Below are positions 27,773 through 37,913 of a DNA stretch of 64,000 bases, one piece after another (position 1 is the first letter of the stretch; each line of letters opens with the position of its first letter). A program made the translations under genes and the position numbers. Below the pieces are notes generated by a model. That model was given only the letters and a program-made list of their open reading frames with translations, searched no databases and was not told the DNA's origin. Origin of the DNA: Calidifontibacillus erzurumensis (GTDB taxonomy: Bacteria; Bacillota; Bacilli; Bacillales; Bacillaceae_J); assembly GCF_013303125.1 (NCBI RefSeq), contig NZ_JABTTE010000004.1, positions 62,001 to 126,000 on the forward strand. The letters run 5' to 3'.

Positions 27773-28498
27773 TTATGAACGTTTCCGCAAAACATGAAAA
27801 CTGAATTTATCTGCCCGGAAATAATTACAAGAATAAAAAACGGGATTGTCATTTTGATCAAAATGCATTTGTTTCATTACAAGTAAAGAAGCATCTACTT
27901 CACAATGCAAAATTGGTGAGATTTTTTCAGAAAAACCTAAAGGTTCTATCGTCGTCACTGCATATGAAATATAGCAGCCCGCTTCCCTTTCAAATAAATC
28001 AAAAATCGAACCCGATTCATGGGTGAAGTTTTTCGGTAAAATTGATTTTGGAATTTGATCAATACAGTAAACAACAGGTTCATCATCAGATGTGCGAACA
28101 CGTTCGATAATCACTATTTCTTCATCTTTGCTGCAATTGAACTTATTTACATCATCTTCCGTTGCTTTTCTTGAAGTTGAAGAAATAAAAATTGTTCCAG
28201 GCTTCTTTCCTACCCGTTTAATCATCTCGGTGACACTAAATAATTCTTCAATGCCGGAAGTAAATAGTGGTTTCGGGTTTACAAAGGTTCCTACACCATG
28301 TCTATGGACGATAATGTTTTCTTCTTCAAGCACACGCAAAGCTTCACGCACAATTTGTCTTGAAACTCCCAACTGTTTCGCCAAATCAAATTCGGATGGC
28401 AGTTTCTCATCCTCTTTATAGATGCCACGATCAATATCTTTTTTAATTCGATCAACGATTTCCAAATAAAGATGATCTGTATCCGATTTAATACTCAT
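27773..28498 (-). CDS. ymfC: GntR-family transcription regulator YmfC (HutC/UTRA type)
   Basis: The 241-residue protein has an N-terminal winged helix (PSEFDLAKQLGVSRQIVREALRVLEEE split over residues 35-60, then HRHGVGTFV) and a UTRA effector-binding domain (about 90-235). Such regulators bind a small metabolite and repress nearby genes. The effector and targets are not known. ATG 28498 follows GGAGG and lies 24 bp after spoIIIE, so it is probably in the same transcript. No obvious operator palindrome was found next to it. Confidence 0.88.
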   Translation of the reverse strand: MSIKSDTDHLYLEIVDRIKKDIDRGIYKEDEKLPSEFDLAKQLGVSRQIVREALRVLEEENIIVHRHGVGTFVNPKPLFTSGIEELFSVTEMIKRVGKKPGTIFISSTSRKATEDDVNKFNCSKDEEIVIIERVRTSDDEPVVYCIDQIPKSILPKNFTHESGSIFDLFEREAGCYISYAVTTIEPLGFSEKISPILHCEVDASLLVMKQMHFDQNDNPVFYSCNYFRADKFSFHVLRKRS

Positions 28499-28522
28499 TC
28501 TAACCTCCAGCTTCCTCTTTTA

Positions 28523-30865
28523 TTAATTTGATACTTCGTCTTTTGTTTTAGATATTAAAACTGCACGTGGTTTACTTCCTTCATAAGGTCCAACAATTCC
28601 TTTTGCCTCCATTGCATCAATAAGTCTCGCTGCTCTAGTATATCCGATACGAAAGCGTCTTTGCAGCATTGATACTGAAGCGGTTTGCATTTCAACTACC
28701 AGATCAACGGCATCATTAAATAACTCATCATCAATTTCAACCTCGACATCGCTTTCTTCAGATGGCATCATATCCTCTTGATATTGGGCCTTTTGTTGAG
28801 ATATAACATGTTCGACAACTTCTTCAACTTCGGCATCCGATACAAAAGCACCCTGAATACGGATTGGTTTAGATGCTCCGACAGGTAAAAATAACATATC
28901 CCCTCTACCAAGTAATTTTTCCGCGCCACCCATATCTAAAATAGTTCTTGAATCAATAGATGATGATACACTAAACGCAATTCTGGAAGGGATATTTGCT
29001 TTTATTACACCTGTAATGACATCAACGGAAGGACGTTGTGTTGCAATAATTAAATGGATACCTGCCGCACGCGCCATCTGTGCAAGCCTTGTAATTGCTT
29101 CCTCAACATCGCTTGATGCAACCATCATTAAGTCCGCTAATTCATCAACGATAACAACAATATATGGAAGCTCTGGCTGCTTTTCGCCTGTTTTTTCATT
29201 ATGAATGCGAACATGTTCATTATACCCTTCAATATTTCTTGTTCCTGTGTGGGAAAATAGCTCATATCGCCGTTCCATTTCAGCAACAACTTTTTTTAAA
29301 GCTTGTGATGCTTTTTTCGGGTCTGTTACAACGGGTGTTAATAAATGAGGAATTCCATTATACATATTCAGTTCCACCATTTTCGGGTCAATCATCATTA
29401 ATTTGACTTCGTGCGGTTTTGCCCGCATGATCAAGCTAATAATAATCCCGTTAATACAGACGCTTTTCCCGCTTCCAGTTGCACCTGCAACAAGCAAGTG
29501 AGGCATTTTATTAAGCTCAGCCAAAATTGCTTCCCCTGAAATATCGCGGCCAAGTCCCACCATTAATTTTGCTTCTGGGCGATTATTTTTTGACTCTAGT
29601 ACTTCTCTAAGTGTTACCATTGCAACTTCTTGATTTGGCACTTCTATGCCAATTGCTGATTTCCCCGGAATTGGCGCTTCAATACGAATATCTTTCGCTG
29701 CCAATGCCAATGCTAAATCATCACTAAGACTAACAATTTTACTTACTTTTACCCCGACATCAGGATGAACCTCATACTTAGTCACAGCAGGTCCTAAATG
29801 GACTTTCCGAACTTTAGCTTTTACTCCAAAACTTTCAAACGTTTTTTCTAATTTTTGAGCATTAATAGAAATTAATTTTTTTTCTTGGTTTTGGTTATTA
29901 TGCACAGGCTTTTTCAGTAACTCAAGCGGAGGCAGTTGGTAAGATTCATTCGTAACTTGTGTAAAGTCAATGGCAACTTGGCTTTCTCCGTTTTCATTTC
30001 CATCATTTGATTGATTATTATTTCCGTTTCTCTCATTCTTATCACTACGTTCTGTAGTAGGCGCGTTTGCATCATTGCCTGCAATTTCATTAAAATCGGA
30101 AATAATCGGTTCTTCACTAAGTTCCTCTGCTTGTTCAACAATTATCATTTCTTGTTTATTTTCATCGATATCATACGATTCATTGTTCGTTCTATTTTCA
30201 TTTATTCTCTTTTTCTTTCTTCCTTTCAGGAAAGAACGGCAATCATGTACGAAAGCAATCCATTGGGTTTTCAAAAACTGAAAGAACTTTTGTCCAGCAA
30301 TTGAGAATAAATCATGTATGGAAATACCTGTTAAAAGTATTAAACCGATCAAAATTAAAAAGATAAAGATAATTTTTGTTCCTAGTGCACCAAATAAAAA
30401 ATAAGAAATGGCAAAAAGGAGAGCTCCAGCCATTCCTCCTCCTAAAGCTTTCGATGTGCCCCCTTTCACTTCACTCCAAAATTGATTCCATGTATTTTGA
30501 ATGATGGACGGATTTCCGATAGGTGCTTGATTATGTATTTCATTAAAAACCTCAACATGAGAATATAATAAAAGGGCAGCAGAAATAGTATAAATACCTG
30601 CTAATCTCCTAGTAAAAAAGGATGGCCATTTTCTTTTTACTATGAAATAAATCGATAAGAAAAAGAGGCCAATTAAAAGGAGGCTATACCATTCTCCAAA
30701 AAAGAAGCGAGCTAATTGGATCAATGCTTTACCAACTACACCACCAATATCTGCAAGAGCGATAATTGCGACTGCTAGTATACCAAGCCCACCAAGTTCA
30801 AAGGTAAGTGTTTTTTTCCAATCAATCGCTCTTTTTTCCGCTCTTTTTTTCTTTGATTTTGCCAT
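28523..30865 (-). CDS. spoIIIE: DNA translocase SpoIIIE/FtsK
   Basis: SpoIIIE pumps the chromosome into the forespore after polar septation. The 780-residue protein has four or so membrane helices in residues 20-185, a charged linker (210-320), a motor with Walker A GATGSGKS at 461-468, [14 protein letters not shown] as Walker B, and a C-terminal gamma winged helix (residues about 715-775, [20 protein letters not shown]) that reads the SRS/KOPS orientation sequence. I start at ATG 30865 after AGGTGA. The longer frame would read back through the promoter. Confidence 0.95.
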   Translation of the reverse strand: MAKSKKKRAEKRAIDWKKTLTFELGGLGILAVAIIALADIGGVVGKALIQLARFFFGEWYSLLLIGLFFLSIYFIVKRKWPSFFTRRLAGIYTISAALLLYSHVEVFNEIHNQAPIGNPSIIQNTWNQFWSEVKGGTSKALGGGMAGALLFAISYFLFGALGTKIIFIFLILIGLILLTGISIHDLFSIAGQKFFQFLKTQWIAFVHDCRSFLKGRKKKRINENRTNNESYDIDENKQEMIIVEQAEELSEEPIISDFNEIAGNDANAPTTERSDKNERNGNNNQSNDGNENGESQVAIDFTQVTNESYQLPPLELLKKPVHNNQNQEKKLISINAQKLEKTFESFGVKAKVRKVHLGPAVTKYEVHPDVGVKVSKIVSLSDDLALALAAKDIRIEAPIPGKSAIGIEVPNQEVAMVTLREVLESKNNRPEAKLMVGLGRDISGEAILAELNKMPHLLVAGATGSGKSVCINGIIISLIMRAKPHEVKLMMIDPKMVELNMYNGIPHLLTPVVTDPKKASQALKKVVAEMERRYELFSHTGTRNIEGYNEHVRIHNEKTGEKQPELPYIVVIVDELADLMMVASSDVEEAITRLAQMARAAGIHLIIATQRPSVDVITGVIKANIPSRIAFSVSSSIDSRTILDMGGAEKLLGRGDMLFLPVGASKPIRIQGAFVSDAEVEEVVEHVISQQKAQYQEDMMPSEESDVEVEIDDELFNDAVDLVVEMQTASVSMLQRRFRIGYTRAARLIDAMEAKGIVGPYEGSKPRAVLISKTKDEVSN

Positions 30866-30890
30866 CTTATCACCTAGTTTAATTCCAAAT

Positions 30891-30919
30891 ATTCTATTTT
30901 TAAAAAAGAAATTCATCAA
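30891..30919 (-). promoter_or_regulatory. Sigma-A promoter of spoIIIE
   Basis: Minus strand: TTGATG, 17 bases, TAGAAT. It lies directly after the ylzJ terminator and about 25 bases before the ATG. Confidence 0.65.
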
Positions 30920-30949
30920 AAAGAAAGCAGCCAAACCTCTAGGCTGCTT
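30916..30949 (-). terminator. Terminator of tepA-ylzJ
   Basis: Minus strand: stem AAGCAGCC/GGCTGCTT with 9-nt loop followed by TCTTTTTG, about 45 bases after ylzJ. Confidence 0.88.
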
Positions 30950-30993
30950 AAGGAGTTGTAGTTATTTATTATATCATATATTTGCTTTAGCGG

Positions 30994-31221
30994 CTATTTT
31001 TCTATTTGCGGTTTTAACGAAAGGAGGGATCCAGGTTGTATTGCGTCATTTAAAAAATCATAAGGATTTGTGCTCAAAACTTGAATTACCCGGCATTCTT
31101 CATGGGAGACAGGTTCAACAAGAAGCGATAATCCGTTCACTTCGATGATCGTTTGTTTTGAACAGGATTGATGATTTTCTTGAAAAATTAGTTCCGAAGG
31201 CATCGTAGTATATAAGATCAT
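30994..31221 (-). CDS. ylzJ: YlzJ-like small protein, function unknown
   Basis: 75 residues starting [13 protein letters not shown] with a [10 protein letters not shown] core. The start overlaps the tepA stop by 4 bp (ATGA), so translation is coupled. The pairing of this small protein with TepA is conserved in Bacilli. No membrane segment, no cofactor motif. A terminator closes the unit. Confidence 0.82.
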   Translation of the reverse strand: MILYTTMPSELIFQENHQSCSKQTIIEVNGLSLLVEPVSHEECRVIQVLSTNPYDFLNDAIQPGSLLSLKPQIEK

Positions 31222-31979
31222 TGCAATAGTTCTCCTTCTTTTGGCATATTGGCTTTACGCCTTTCTTCAATGAGCTCATTCAGTTTGGCAAGCGCTTGTC
31301 CAACACCACCAACCTCATTAATAAGCCCGTACTTTACCGCATCCCGACCGACGACATTTGTACCAATATCACGGGTTAAATTTCCTTTTGATAGCATTAA
31401 TTCTTTAAAACGATCTTCAGTAATATTTGAATGTGATGTTACAAATTGAACAACCCGATCTTGCATTTTATCTAAATATTCAAAAGTTTGTGGTACACCG
31501 ATGACTAAACCTGTTAATCGAACCGGATGAATGGTCATCGTAGCCGTTTCTGCAATAAACGAATAATCAGCACTTACAGCGATCGGTACTCCAATCGAAT
31601 GACCGCCACCTAATACAATCGATACAGTTGGTTTTGATAATGAAGCAATCATTTCAGCAATAGCTAATCCCGCTTCAACATCTCCACCTACTGTATTTAA
31701 TATAATTAACAGCCCTTCGATCTTTGGATTTTGTTCGATCGCAACAATTTGTGGAATTAAATGTTCATATTTCGTCGTCTTATTTTGTGGTGGCAATTGT
31801 ACATGTCCTTCTATTTGCCCAATAATTGTCAAACAATGAATATTCGATTCTTGTCCCAATTGCGGCACATTTGTTTGTCCAAGTTGGTTTATTTTATCAA
31901 CTAAAGATTCTTTTATATCTTTTTTTTCTTGATCTTGTTCTGATCGATGATTAGGTGAATGTTCAATAAAATTTCCCAT
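31218..31979 (-). CDS. tepA: TepA, ClpP-like serine peptidase
   Basis: TepA is a ClpP/crotonase-fold peptidase reported in B. subtilis as a translocation-enhancing protein. The 253-residue protein has the catalytic serine S128 in GGGHSIGVP and histidine H151 in MTIHPVR, with the ClpP-like [14 protein letters not shown] strand before them. The N-terminal 45 residues are charged and probably flexible. ATG 31979 follows AAAGGAG. The longer frame starts inside the predicted promoter. The sigma-G-like promoter upstream would place expression in the forespore, which fits a spore-specific proteolytic role (inference). Confidence 0.9.
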   Translation of the reverse strand: MGNFIEHSPNHRSEQDQEKKDIKESLVDKINQLGQTNVPQLGQESNIHCLTIIGQIEGHVQLPPQNKTTKYEHLIPQIVAIEQNPKIEGLLIILNTVGGDVEAGLAIAEMIASLSKPTVSIVLGGGHSIGVPIAVSADYSFIAETATMTIHPVRLTGLVIGVPQTFEYLDKMQDRVVQFVTSHSNITEDRFKELMLSKGNLTRDIGTNVVGRDAVKYGLINEVGGVGQALAKLNELIEERRKANMPKEGELLQ

Positions 31980-32011
31980 ATAGGTGCTCCTTTCATGAAA
32001 TAGACTATCCA

Positions 32012-32042
32012 TAGTATGAATCTCTTACTTACTTTTAATTCT
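32012..32042 (-). promoter_or_regulatory. Sigma-G/F-like promoter of tepA
   Basis: Minus strand: AGAATT (4 of 6 to TGAATA), 18 bases, CATACTA, a full match to the sigma-G -10. About 26 bases from the -10 to the ribosome site region. Confidence 0.45.
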
Positions 32043-32093
32043 TTAAATAGCTTTTATCATCATTACCCTCAATTTCAGGAAAAACATTTCGCA

Positions 32094-32126
32094 AATAAAA
32101 AAGAACTGACCTATTACGGTCAGTCC
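32094..32126 (-). terminator. Terminator of rnjB
   Basis: Minus strand: stem GGACTGACC/GGTCAGTTC with GTAATA loop followed by TTTTTTATTT, directly after the rnjB stop. Confidence 0.93.
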
Positions 32127-32127
32127 C

Positions 32128-33795
32128 TTATATTTCCATAATAATCGGCAAGATCATTGGCCTTCTCTTTGTTTTTTCGAATAAAAAGTGACTAAGCGAT
32201 TCGCGAATATTTGTTTTTAATGTAGACCAATCAATTGTCCGATCCTTTAAACATTTTAAAATAATTTGTTGTACAATCTCATTAGATTTTCCAAATAATT
32301 CCTCAGATTCCCGCACATATACAAAGCCTCTTGAAATAATTTCCGGTCCTGAAATTATTTGATTTTTTTCTTTCGATAGCGTTACAACGACGATTAATAT
32401 ACCGTCTTGTGACAAGAGGCGTCGGTCGCGTAAAACGATATTTCCTACATCTCCGATGCCAAGCCCATCTATTAACACATTACCGGCAGGAACTTTGCCA
32501 GCAATCTTCGCACGGCTATTCTTATATTCAAAAATATCGCCATTTTCCATTAAAAAAATATGATCACGGTTCATTCCAGTTGCTTCTGCCAATTTTGCAT
32601 GGGCACGCTGCATTTTATATTCCCCTTGAATCGGAATAAAATAGCGGGGATTCATAATGCTTAGCATCATCTTTAATTCTTCTTGGCTAGCATGACCTGA
32701 TACATGTACTTTCCTTTGACCATAGATAACATTAGCACCTGCTCTAAAAAGCAAATCAATTGTATTAGATACGAGCTTTTCATGCCCAGGAATAGTTGTA
32801 GCTGCTATGATTACAGTATCACCCTGTTTAATTGCTGTTTGTTTATGGGATTTTACAGCCATTTTAGCCAAAGCCTCAAGAGGCTCTCCTTGGACACCTG
32901 TTGCCAATATGACTAAACGGTGATCATCCCATTTATCGATTTCTGAAATCGGTATGATCAATTTCTCCGAAACATCAATATAACCAAGCTCCATTGAAAC
33001 TTCAATCGCACGTTTCATGCTATTTCCAACAATTGCAACTTTTCGATTCGCTTTTTGAGCTGCATCAAAAACTTGTTGAATGCGGTGGATATTTGAGGAA
33101 AAGGTAGCAACGATCACTCGTTTTTCCGCTGTGCGGATACAGTCGCACAATTCATCACCAACCGAACTTTCAGAACCTGTTGTTCCTGGGCATTCAGCGT
33201 TTGTACTATCAGACATTAAGCATAAAACGCCTTCTTTGCCAAGTTTCGCCATTTTGTAATAATCAAAACGAACTCCATCCGCTGGTGTTTGATCTAGTTT
33301 AAAGTCACCGGTATGAACAATTGCTCCGTCCGGTGTATGAATGACAACTCCTACGGAATCGGGAATACTATGGGTTGTTCTAAAGAAAGAGACGCTGGCA
33401 TATTCAAAATTTAAGATTGTATCTGCATCAATGACTTGCAGATTGGCCAAATGCTTTACTCCTGAATCTTCCAATAAGTTGGCAACTAAGCCGATCGTTA
33501 ACTTAGTACCATAAATCGGAACATTAATACGTCGCAGCACATAAGATAAAGATCCGATATGATCCTCATGTCCATGTGTTAGAAAAAATCCTTTCAGTCG
33601 CGCAACATTTTCTTCTAGATAAGTGATATCAGGGATCACTGCATCGATACCAAGCAATTCATCTTCAGGTAATTTCAATCCAGCATCAATAACAAAAATT
33701 TCGGGGCCCACTTCGACAACATACATGTTTTTCCCGATTTCCCCTAGGCCGCCAAGTGCAAAAATTCTGACTGGATGGTTCCCTTGCTTTATCAA
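32128..33795 (-). CDS. rnjB: Ribonuclease J2
   Basis: RNase J enzymes are beta-CASP metallo-beta-lactamases with endo- and 5'-exonuclease activity; J2 normally pairs with J1. The 555-residue protein (same as B. subtilis J2) keeps the metal motif H74-x-H76-x-D78-H79 in THGHEDHIG, so catalysis is not ruled out on this motif. Start is TTG 33795 after AGGAGG. A TATAAT at 33844-33849 (minus strand) is a probable -10, although its -35 is poor. Gene order next to tepA and dapA identifies it as J2 rather than J1. Confidence 0.93.
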   Translation of the reverse strand: MIKQGNHPVRIFALGGLGEIGKNMYVVEVGPEIFVIDAGLKLPEDELLGIDAVIPDITYLEENVARLKGFFLTHGHEDHIGSLSYVLRRINVPIYGTKLTIGLVANLLEDSGVKHLANLQVIDADTILNFEYASVSFFRTTHSIPDSVGVVIHTPDGAIVHTGDFKLDQTPADGVRFDYYKMAKLGKEGVLCLMSDSTNAECPGTTGSESSVGDELCDCIRTAEKRVIVATFSSNIHRIQQVFDAAQKANRKVAIVGNSMKRAIEVSMELGYIDVSEKLIIPISEIDKWDDHRLVILATGVQGEPLEALAKMAVKSHKQTAIKQGDTVIIAATTIPGHEKLVSNTIDLLFRAGANVIYGQRKVHVSGHASQEELKMMLSIMNPRYFIPIQGEYKMQRAHAKLAEATGMNRDHIFLMENGDIFEYKNSRAKIAGKVPAGNVLIDGLGIGDVGNIVLRDRRLLSQDGILIVVVTLSKEKNQIISGPEIISRGFVYVRESEELFGKSNEIVQQIILKCLKDRTIDWSTLKTNIRESLSHFLFEKTKRRPMILPIIMEI

Positions 33796-33880
33796 TTGAT
33801 ATCCTCCTATTCAGTTTTGAACCGCTCAAAGTCACTTGCATTTATTATACCTTATCGAAGTAGTTAAAAAAAGAGAGAGA

Positions 33881-33917
33881 AAAAATAAAATACGAGCCCA
33901 AGAAGGACTCGTATTTT
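33881..33917 (-). terminator. Terminator of the dpa/dap operon after dapA
   Basis: Minus strand: stem AAATACGAGTCC/GGGCTCGTATTT with TTCTT loop followed by TATTTTTT, 8 bases after the dapA stop. Confidence 0.93.
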
Positions 33918-33924
33918 TAACCTA

Positions 33925-34794
33925 TCAGTATTGTTTTAAAAGTTCATCAATTATCAATTGTTTTTCTTTTTGCAAAGGAACAAGCGGTAAACGTACTGAA
34001 CCAACATCTATGCCTTTTCCTTTTAAGGCATATTTTACTGGGACAGGATTAGGGCCGATAAATAAGCCTTTCATGATCGGCAACAACCGTTGATGCAATT
34101 TTGCTGCTTTTTTTACTTCGCCTTTTTCAAAAAGCGTAATCATTTCTTGCATTTCTTTGCCAATGATATGTGAAGCAACTGAAATGACGCCTCTTCCCCC
34201 GATAGCTAGAACAGGAAGAGTGTTGCTGTCATCACCAGTATATAGATAAAAATCATCATCAGTGCGAGAAATGATTTCAGCCATTGCATTCAAATCCCCG
34301 CTCGCTTCTTTCACTGCAACAATATTTTTGATCTGTGCAAGTTTTACAATTGTGTCAACTGAAATGTTAACGCCGCATCTTCCAGGAATATTGTATAACA
34401 TGATCGGTAGATTTGTTTCGCCAGCGATCGCTTTAAAATGCTCATATAACCCATCTTGATCAGGTTTATTGTAGTACGGTGCAACAAGCATTATTCCGTC
34501 GACACCTGCTTCTTCTGCTTTTTTTGTAAGCTCAATTGAAGACTTTGTATCGTTACTTCCTGTTCCTGCAACAACAGGAACTCTGCCATTTACTACTGCT
34601 ACGACATGACGATATAAAGCAACCTTTTCTTCTTTTGAAAGGGTCGGAGACTCACCGGTTGTTCCTGCTACGATTAAAGAATCGGTTCCATTTTCGATTA
34701 AATAGTTTACCAATTCTGTAGTTTTATCAAAATCAATATTACCATTTGCATCAAATGGTGTTACCATCGCTGTCCCAATACGGCCAAAAACCAT
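33925..34794 (-). CDS. dapA: 4-hydroxy-tetrahydrodipicolinate synthase
   Basis: DapA condenses aspartate semialdehyde with pyruvate, the branch step to lysine, diaminopimelate and dipicolinate. The 289-residue protein has the Schiff-base lysine K162 (AVKEASGD), Y134 in YNIPGRCG and the T-T pair in AGTTGESP. The ATG at 34794 follows AAGGGG. The longer frame would overlap the end of dapG. Last gene of dpaA-dpaB-asd-dapG-dapA, which puts dipicolinate synthesis and its precursor supply under shared control. Confidence 0.96.
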   Translation of the reverse strand: MVFGRIGTAMVTPFDANGNIDFDKTTELVNYLIENGTDSLIVAGTTGESPTLSKEEKVALYRHVVAVVNGRVPVVAGTGSNDTKSSIELTKKAEEAGVDGIMLVAPYYNKPDQDGLYEHFKAIAGETNLPIMLYNIPGRCGVNISVDTIVKLAQIKNIVAVKEASGDLNAMAEIISRTDDDFYLYTGDDSNTLPVLAIGGRGVISVASHIIGKEMQEMITLFEKGEVKKAAKLHQRLLPIMKGLFIGPNPVPVKYALKGKGIDVGSVRLPLVPLQKEKQLIIDELLKQY

Positions 34795-34841
34795 TATTTT
34801 CAACCCCTTATAGATTGTTTTATAGTCCCGATCAACTTTTA

Positions 34842-36047
34842 TTATTCTTGACAAAATTCATCATGCAAAGCGTTAACAGCACGAACCATATCTTCTTCAT
34901 GGACAAGAACCCATATAGTTGTGTGGCTATCAGCAGATTGTAATATTTGAATTCCCTCTTTAGATAGCGCATTAACAATACGGGCAGTCACTCCAGGAAC
35001 ACCAGTCATCCCTGCGCCGACAGCTGATACTTTCGCACAGTTGCGGATGATTTTTGGCTCATAGCCTAGGTTCTTCAAAGCTGTAATTGCTCGATCTGTC
35101 ATATTATCCATGACTGTATAAACAATGGCATTCGGTGAAATATTAATAAAGTCGACACTAATATTTTCTTGTGCCATCGCTTTAAAAACTTCTGTTTGGA
35201 TATTGTAATGCTCTTTTCCCGCAGTTACTGTAATTTGGGTAACCCCTGGAACATGGGCAATCCCGGTAACAACACGATCTCGAATTTCGTTTTCCTTATT
35301 GTGGGAAGCAACTGATGTAACTAGTGTGCCAATGCCATCAGAATACGTCGAACGAATTCGAAGAGGAACTTTTGCTTGCATTGCAATTTCAACAGCTCGC
35401 GGATGGATGACTTTTGCCCCTTGATGAGCTAAATTACAAATTTCGGTATACGTAATGATAGGTAAAGGCCGTGCTCCTTCAACGATGCGTGGGTCAGCTG
35501 TCATGACCCCCTCTACATCTGTAAAAATATCAATAAATTCAGCATTTAAGGCAGCACCAAGCGCTGCCGCTGAAGTATCACTGCCGCCTCTTCCAAGTGT
35601 AGTTATTTCGCCTGTACGGGAAATCCCTTGAAATCCAGCCACTACTACAACATCTTGTTTTTCTAGCTCCTCTAAAATTCGATCGCATTTCATTTCAATG
35701 ATTTTTGCATTTGTATGTTCTTCGTTTGTTAAAAAACCAGCTTGGGCTCCGGTTAATGCAGTCGCCTTAATGCCATGATTATTTAGCAAATTAGAAAAAA
35801 CAATGGCCGAAATTGTTTCTCCACAAGAAAGCAATAGATCATGCTCACGCTTACTAATCGTTGCTAAATCTACAAGACTTTGTAATGTATCAGTCGCATA
35901 CGGGTCCCCTTTTCGTCCCATTGCTGAGACAACAACAACGACTTTAAAACCTTCGTTTAAAGCATTTACAATGTGGCCTTTAGCCATTAATCGGCCTTCC
36001 TCGTCCTTCACCGATGTGCCACCAAATTTTTGGACGATAATTTTCAT
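34842..36047 (-). CDS. dapG: Aspartokinase I
   Basis: DapG phosphorylates aspartate to start the aspartate-family pathway; in B. subtilis this isozyme responds to diaminopimelate. The 401-residue protein has the kinase motif KFGGTSV near residue 7, the GRGGSDTSA loop near 157, and two ACT regulatory domains after about residue 265. ATG 36047 follows AGAGGTG. Gap to asd is 67 bp without a terminator. Allosteric specificity is assigned by synteny, not from residues. Confidence 0.94.
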   Translation of the reverse strand: MKIIVQKFGGTSVKDEEGRLMAKGHIVNALNEGFKVVVVVSAMGRKGDPYATDTLQSLVDLATISKREHDLLLSCGETISAIVFSNLLNNHGIKATALTGAQAGFLTNEEHTNAKIIEMKCDRILEELEKQDVVVVAGFQGISRTGEITTLGRGGSDTSAAALGAALNAEFIDIFTDVEGVMTADPRIVEGARPLPIITYTEICNLAHQGAKVIHPRAVEIAMQAKVPLRIRSTYSDGIGTLVTSVASHNKENEIRDRVVTGIAHVPGVTQITVTAGKEHYNIQTEVFKAMAQENISVDFINISPNAIVYTVMDNMTDRAITALKNLGYEPKIIRNCAKVSAVGAGMTGVPGVTARIVNALSKEGIQILQSADSHTTIWVLVHEEDMVRAVNALHDEFCQE

Positions 36048-36114
36048 GAAGACACCTCTTAGAAGTTGATCATACTATTATCTGTAATAATGCCTTGCCT
36101 TTCGTAATTTAATA

Positions 36115-37164
36115 TTATTTTAAAATTCCAAGAGAAATTAATCTTTCCGCGATTTGAACGGAATTCCATGCAGCACCTTTCAATAAATTATCAGAAACAA
36201 TCCACATATGGAAGCCTTTATCATTATCCAAATCTTTGCGAATTCTTCCGACAAACGTTTCAAGTTTTCCTGCAGCATTGATGGCCATAGGATAAATTTG
36301 TTCTTCTGGTTTATCCTCAAGTACTACTCCCTCAGCTCCAGAAAGAACGTCTTTAATGTCTTGAACTGAGACACCGTCTTTCTCAACTTCAATATAAACA
36401 GACTCTGAATGACCGTACACGACCGGAATCCTTACGCAAGTAGCTGCAACTTGAAGATGTGGCATATGCATAATTTTTTTCGTTTCATTAATCATTTTCA
36501 TTTCTTCAAAAGTAAAGCCATTTTCCTGGAATTTATCGATTTGTGGAATGGCATTAAAAGCAATTTGGTAATGTTTTTTATCAGATCCACAAGGTAAAAT
36601 TTCCGGTGTAAATGGCTCTTCGTTCAATACGGCCTGCGTTTGATCTAACATCTCTTTAATAGCCATTGCTCCAGCTCCTGAAACAGCTTGGTACGTTGAA
36701 ACGATAACTTTTTTCAGTCCAAATGCTTTTCTAATTGGCTCTAGAGCTACAACCATTTGGATTGTAGAGCAATTCGGATTGGCAATAATGCCTTTATGTT
36801 GATGAAGATCTGCATCATTCACTTCCGGAACTACTAATGGAACTTCTGGATCCATTCTAAATGCGCTTGTATTATCAATAACAATCGCACCTCTTTTAGC
36901 AGCTTCAGGAGCCAATTGTTTAGAAACAGCTCCTCCTGCGCTGAATAAAGCTACATCAACGCCTTCAAAACTTTCTGGCTTCGCTGCTTGAACAATATGT
37001 TCTTCTCCTTTAAAAGTGATTTTCTTTCCTGCTGATCTTTCTGATGACAAAAGCGTCAATTTTGAAATCGGGAAATTTCTCCTCTCAAGTGTTGATAGCA
37101 TTTTTTCTCCTACTGCACCCGTTGCACCCACAACTGCTACATGATAGCCTTTTCTATTTTCCAT
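36115..37164 (-). CDS. asd: Aspartate-semialdehyde dehydrogenase
   Basis: Asd reduces aspartyl phosphate to the semialdehyde used by DapA. The 349-residue protein has the NADP-binding GATGAVGE near 13-20, catalytic C132 in NPNCSTIQ and a conserved H in [11 protein letters not shown] 37164 follows AAGGAG. The 142-bp gap upstream is very A/T-rich. I found neither a terminator nor a clear promoter in it, so the gene may be reached from the sporulation promoter of dpaA as well as from a vegetative promoter I cannot place. Confidence 0.95.
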   Translation of the reverse strand: MENRKGYHVAVVGATGAVGEKMLSTLERRNFPISKLTLLSSERSAGKKITFKGEEHIVQAAKPESFEGVDVALFSAGGAVSKQLAPEAAKRGAIVIDNTSAFRMDPEVPLVVPEVNDADLHQHKGIIANPNCSTIQMVVALEPIRKAFGLKKVIVSTYQAVSGAGAMAIKEMLDQTQAVLNEEPFTPEILPCGSDKKHYQIAFNAIPQIDKFQENGFTFEEMKMINETKKIMHMPHLQVAATCVRIPVVYGHSESVYIEVEKDGVSVQDIKDVLSGAEGVVLEDKPEEQIYPMAINAAGKLETFVGRIRKDLDNDKGFHMWIVSDNLLKGAAWNSVQIAERLISLGILK

Positions 37165-37306
37165 TTTGCTACTCCTTCCCCTATATACAATATTAAAGTA
37201 GAAATTTCGTTATTAATTGTTAATTTTAAATTATAAAAATTATTTTATCATATTCCGTCTTGAAGGAAAGAACTTTTATTTTAATTTCATTATTATAATA
37301 AATTCT

Positions 37307-37906
37307 TTATGCTTTATCCCTGAATTTTTCGATTAAAACTGGTTGATATTGCCGGCCTTCAAGAGCCGCTTCTACCGTATCGACCAATGCATCCATTCTT
37401 GCTACTATAGAGTTTGGTTTTTTTAGTGGATCATCTTGGCCGAATGGTATGAAATAAATGTTTTTGGTCGCCATTAATCTCATTAAATTGACGCCATTTA
37501 ATCCTAAAGCATCATTTGTTGAAATACCTAAGACAACTGGTTTTAAATTTCTGAGCGTAGCTTTTGCTGCCATTAACACCGGAGAATCCGTTAACGCATT
37601 AGCTAATTTGCTCATAGTATTCCCAGTTAAAGGAGCAATGACCATGCAATCTAAAGGATATTTCGGCCCAAGTGGTTCTGCATCCACGATTGAATCAATT
37701 ACTTTTTTTCCAGTCATTTCCTCTAACTTTGTCACCCAATCTTCGCCTTTTCCAAATCTTGTCGTTGTATTTTTTACCGTAAATGTAACAATCGGCTGAA
37801 CTTCGGCACCCGCTTTTACAAGCTTTTCAATTTGCGGCATAACTGCATCATATGTGCAATGCGAACCAGTTAACCCAAACCCGATACGTTTTCCATTTAA
37901 TGTCAT
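37307..37906 (-). CDS. dpaB: Dipicolinate synthase subunit B
   Basis: DpaB (SpoVFB) is the flavoprotein-like subunit of dipicolinate synthase, acting in the mother cell during late sporulation. The 199-residue protein starts MTLNGKRIGFGLTGSHCTYD and has the flavodoxin-like MVIAPLTGNTMSKLANALTDSPVL segment in its middle. ATG 37906 follows AAGGAG. Its start is 7 bp after dpaA. Dipicolinate is exported into the spore core as a calcium chelate, giving heat resistance. Confidence 0.95.
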   Translation of the reverse strand: MTLNGKRIGFGLTGSHCTYDAVMPQIEKLVKAGAEVQPIVTFTVKNTTTRFGKGEDWVTKLEEMTGKKVIDSIVDAEPLGPKYPLDCMVIAPLTGNTMSKLANALTDSPVLMAAKATLRNLKPVVLGISTNDALGLNGVNLMRLMATKNIYFIPFGQDDPLKKPNSIVARMDALVDTVEAALEGRQYQPVLIEKFRDKA

Positions 37907-37913
37907 TTACAAA

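Noticed and set aside
33844-33849. TATAAT as a full promoter of rnjB
   Set aside because: The -10 is perfect but the -35 position is a run of T with no resemblance to TTGACA; mentioned with rnjB only.
37165-37306. Lysine riboswitch or promoter before asd
   Set aside because: The gap is 142 bp and almost pure A/T, with no conserved riboswitch core and no convincing -35/-10 pair.
37458-37799. Plus-strand open frame of 113 codons opposite dpaB
   Set aside because: Same reason: shadow of a conserved gene in the other strand, no start signals.
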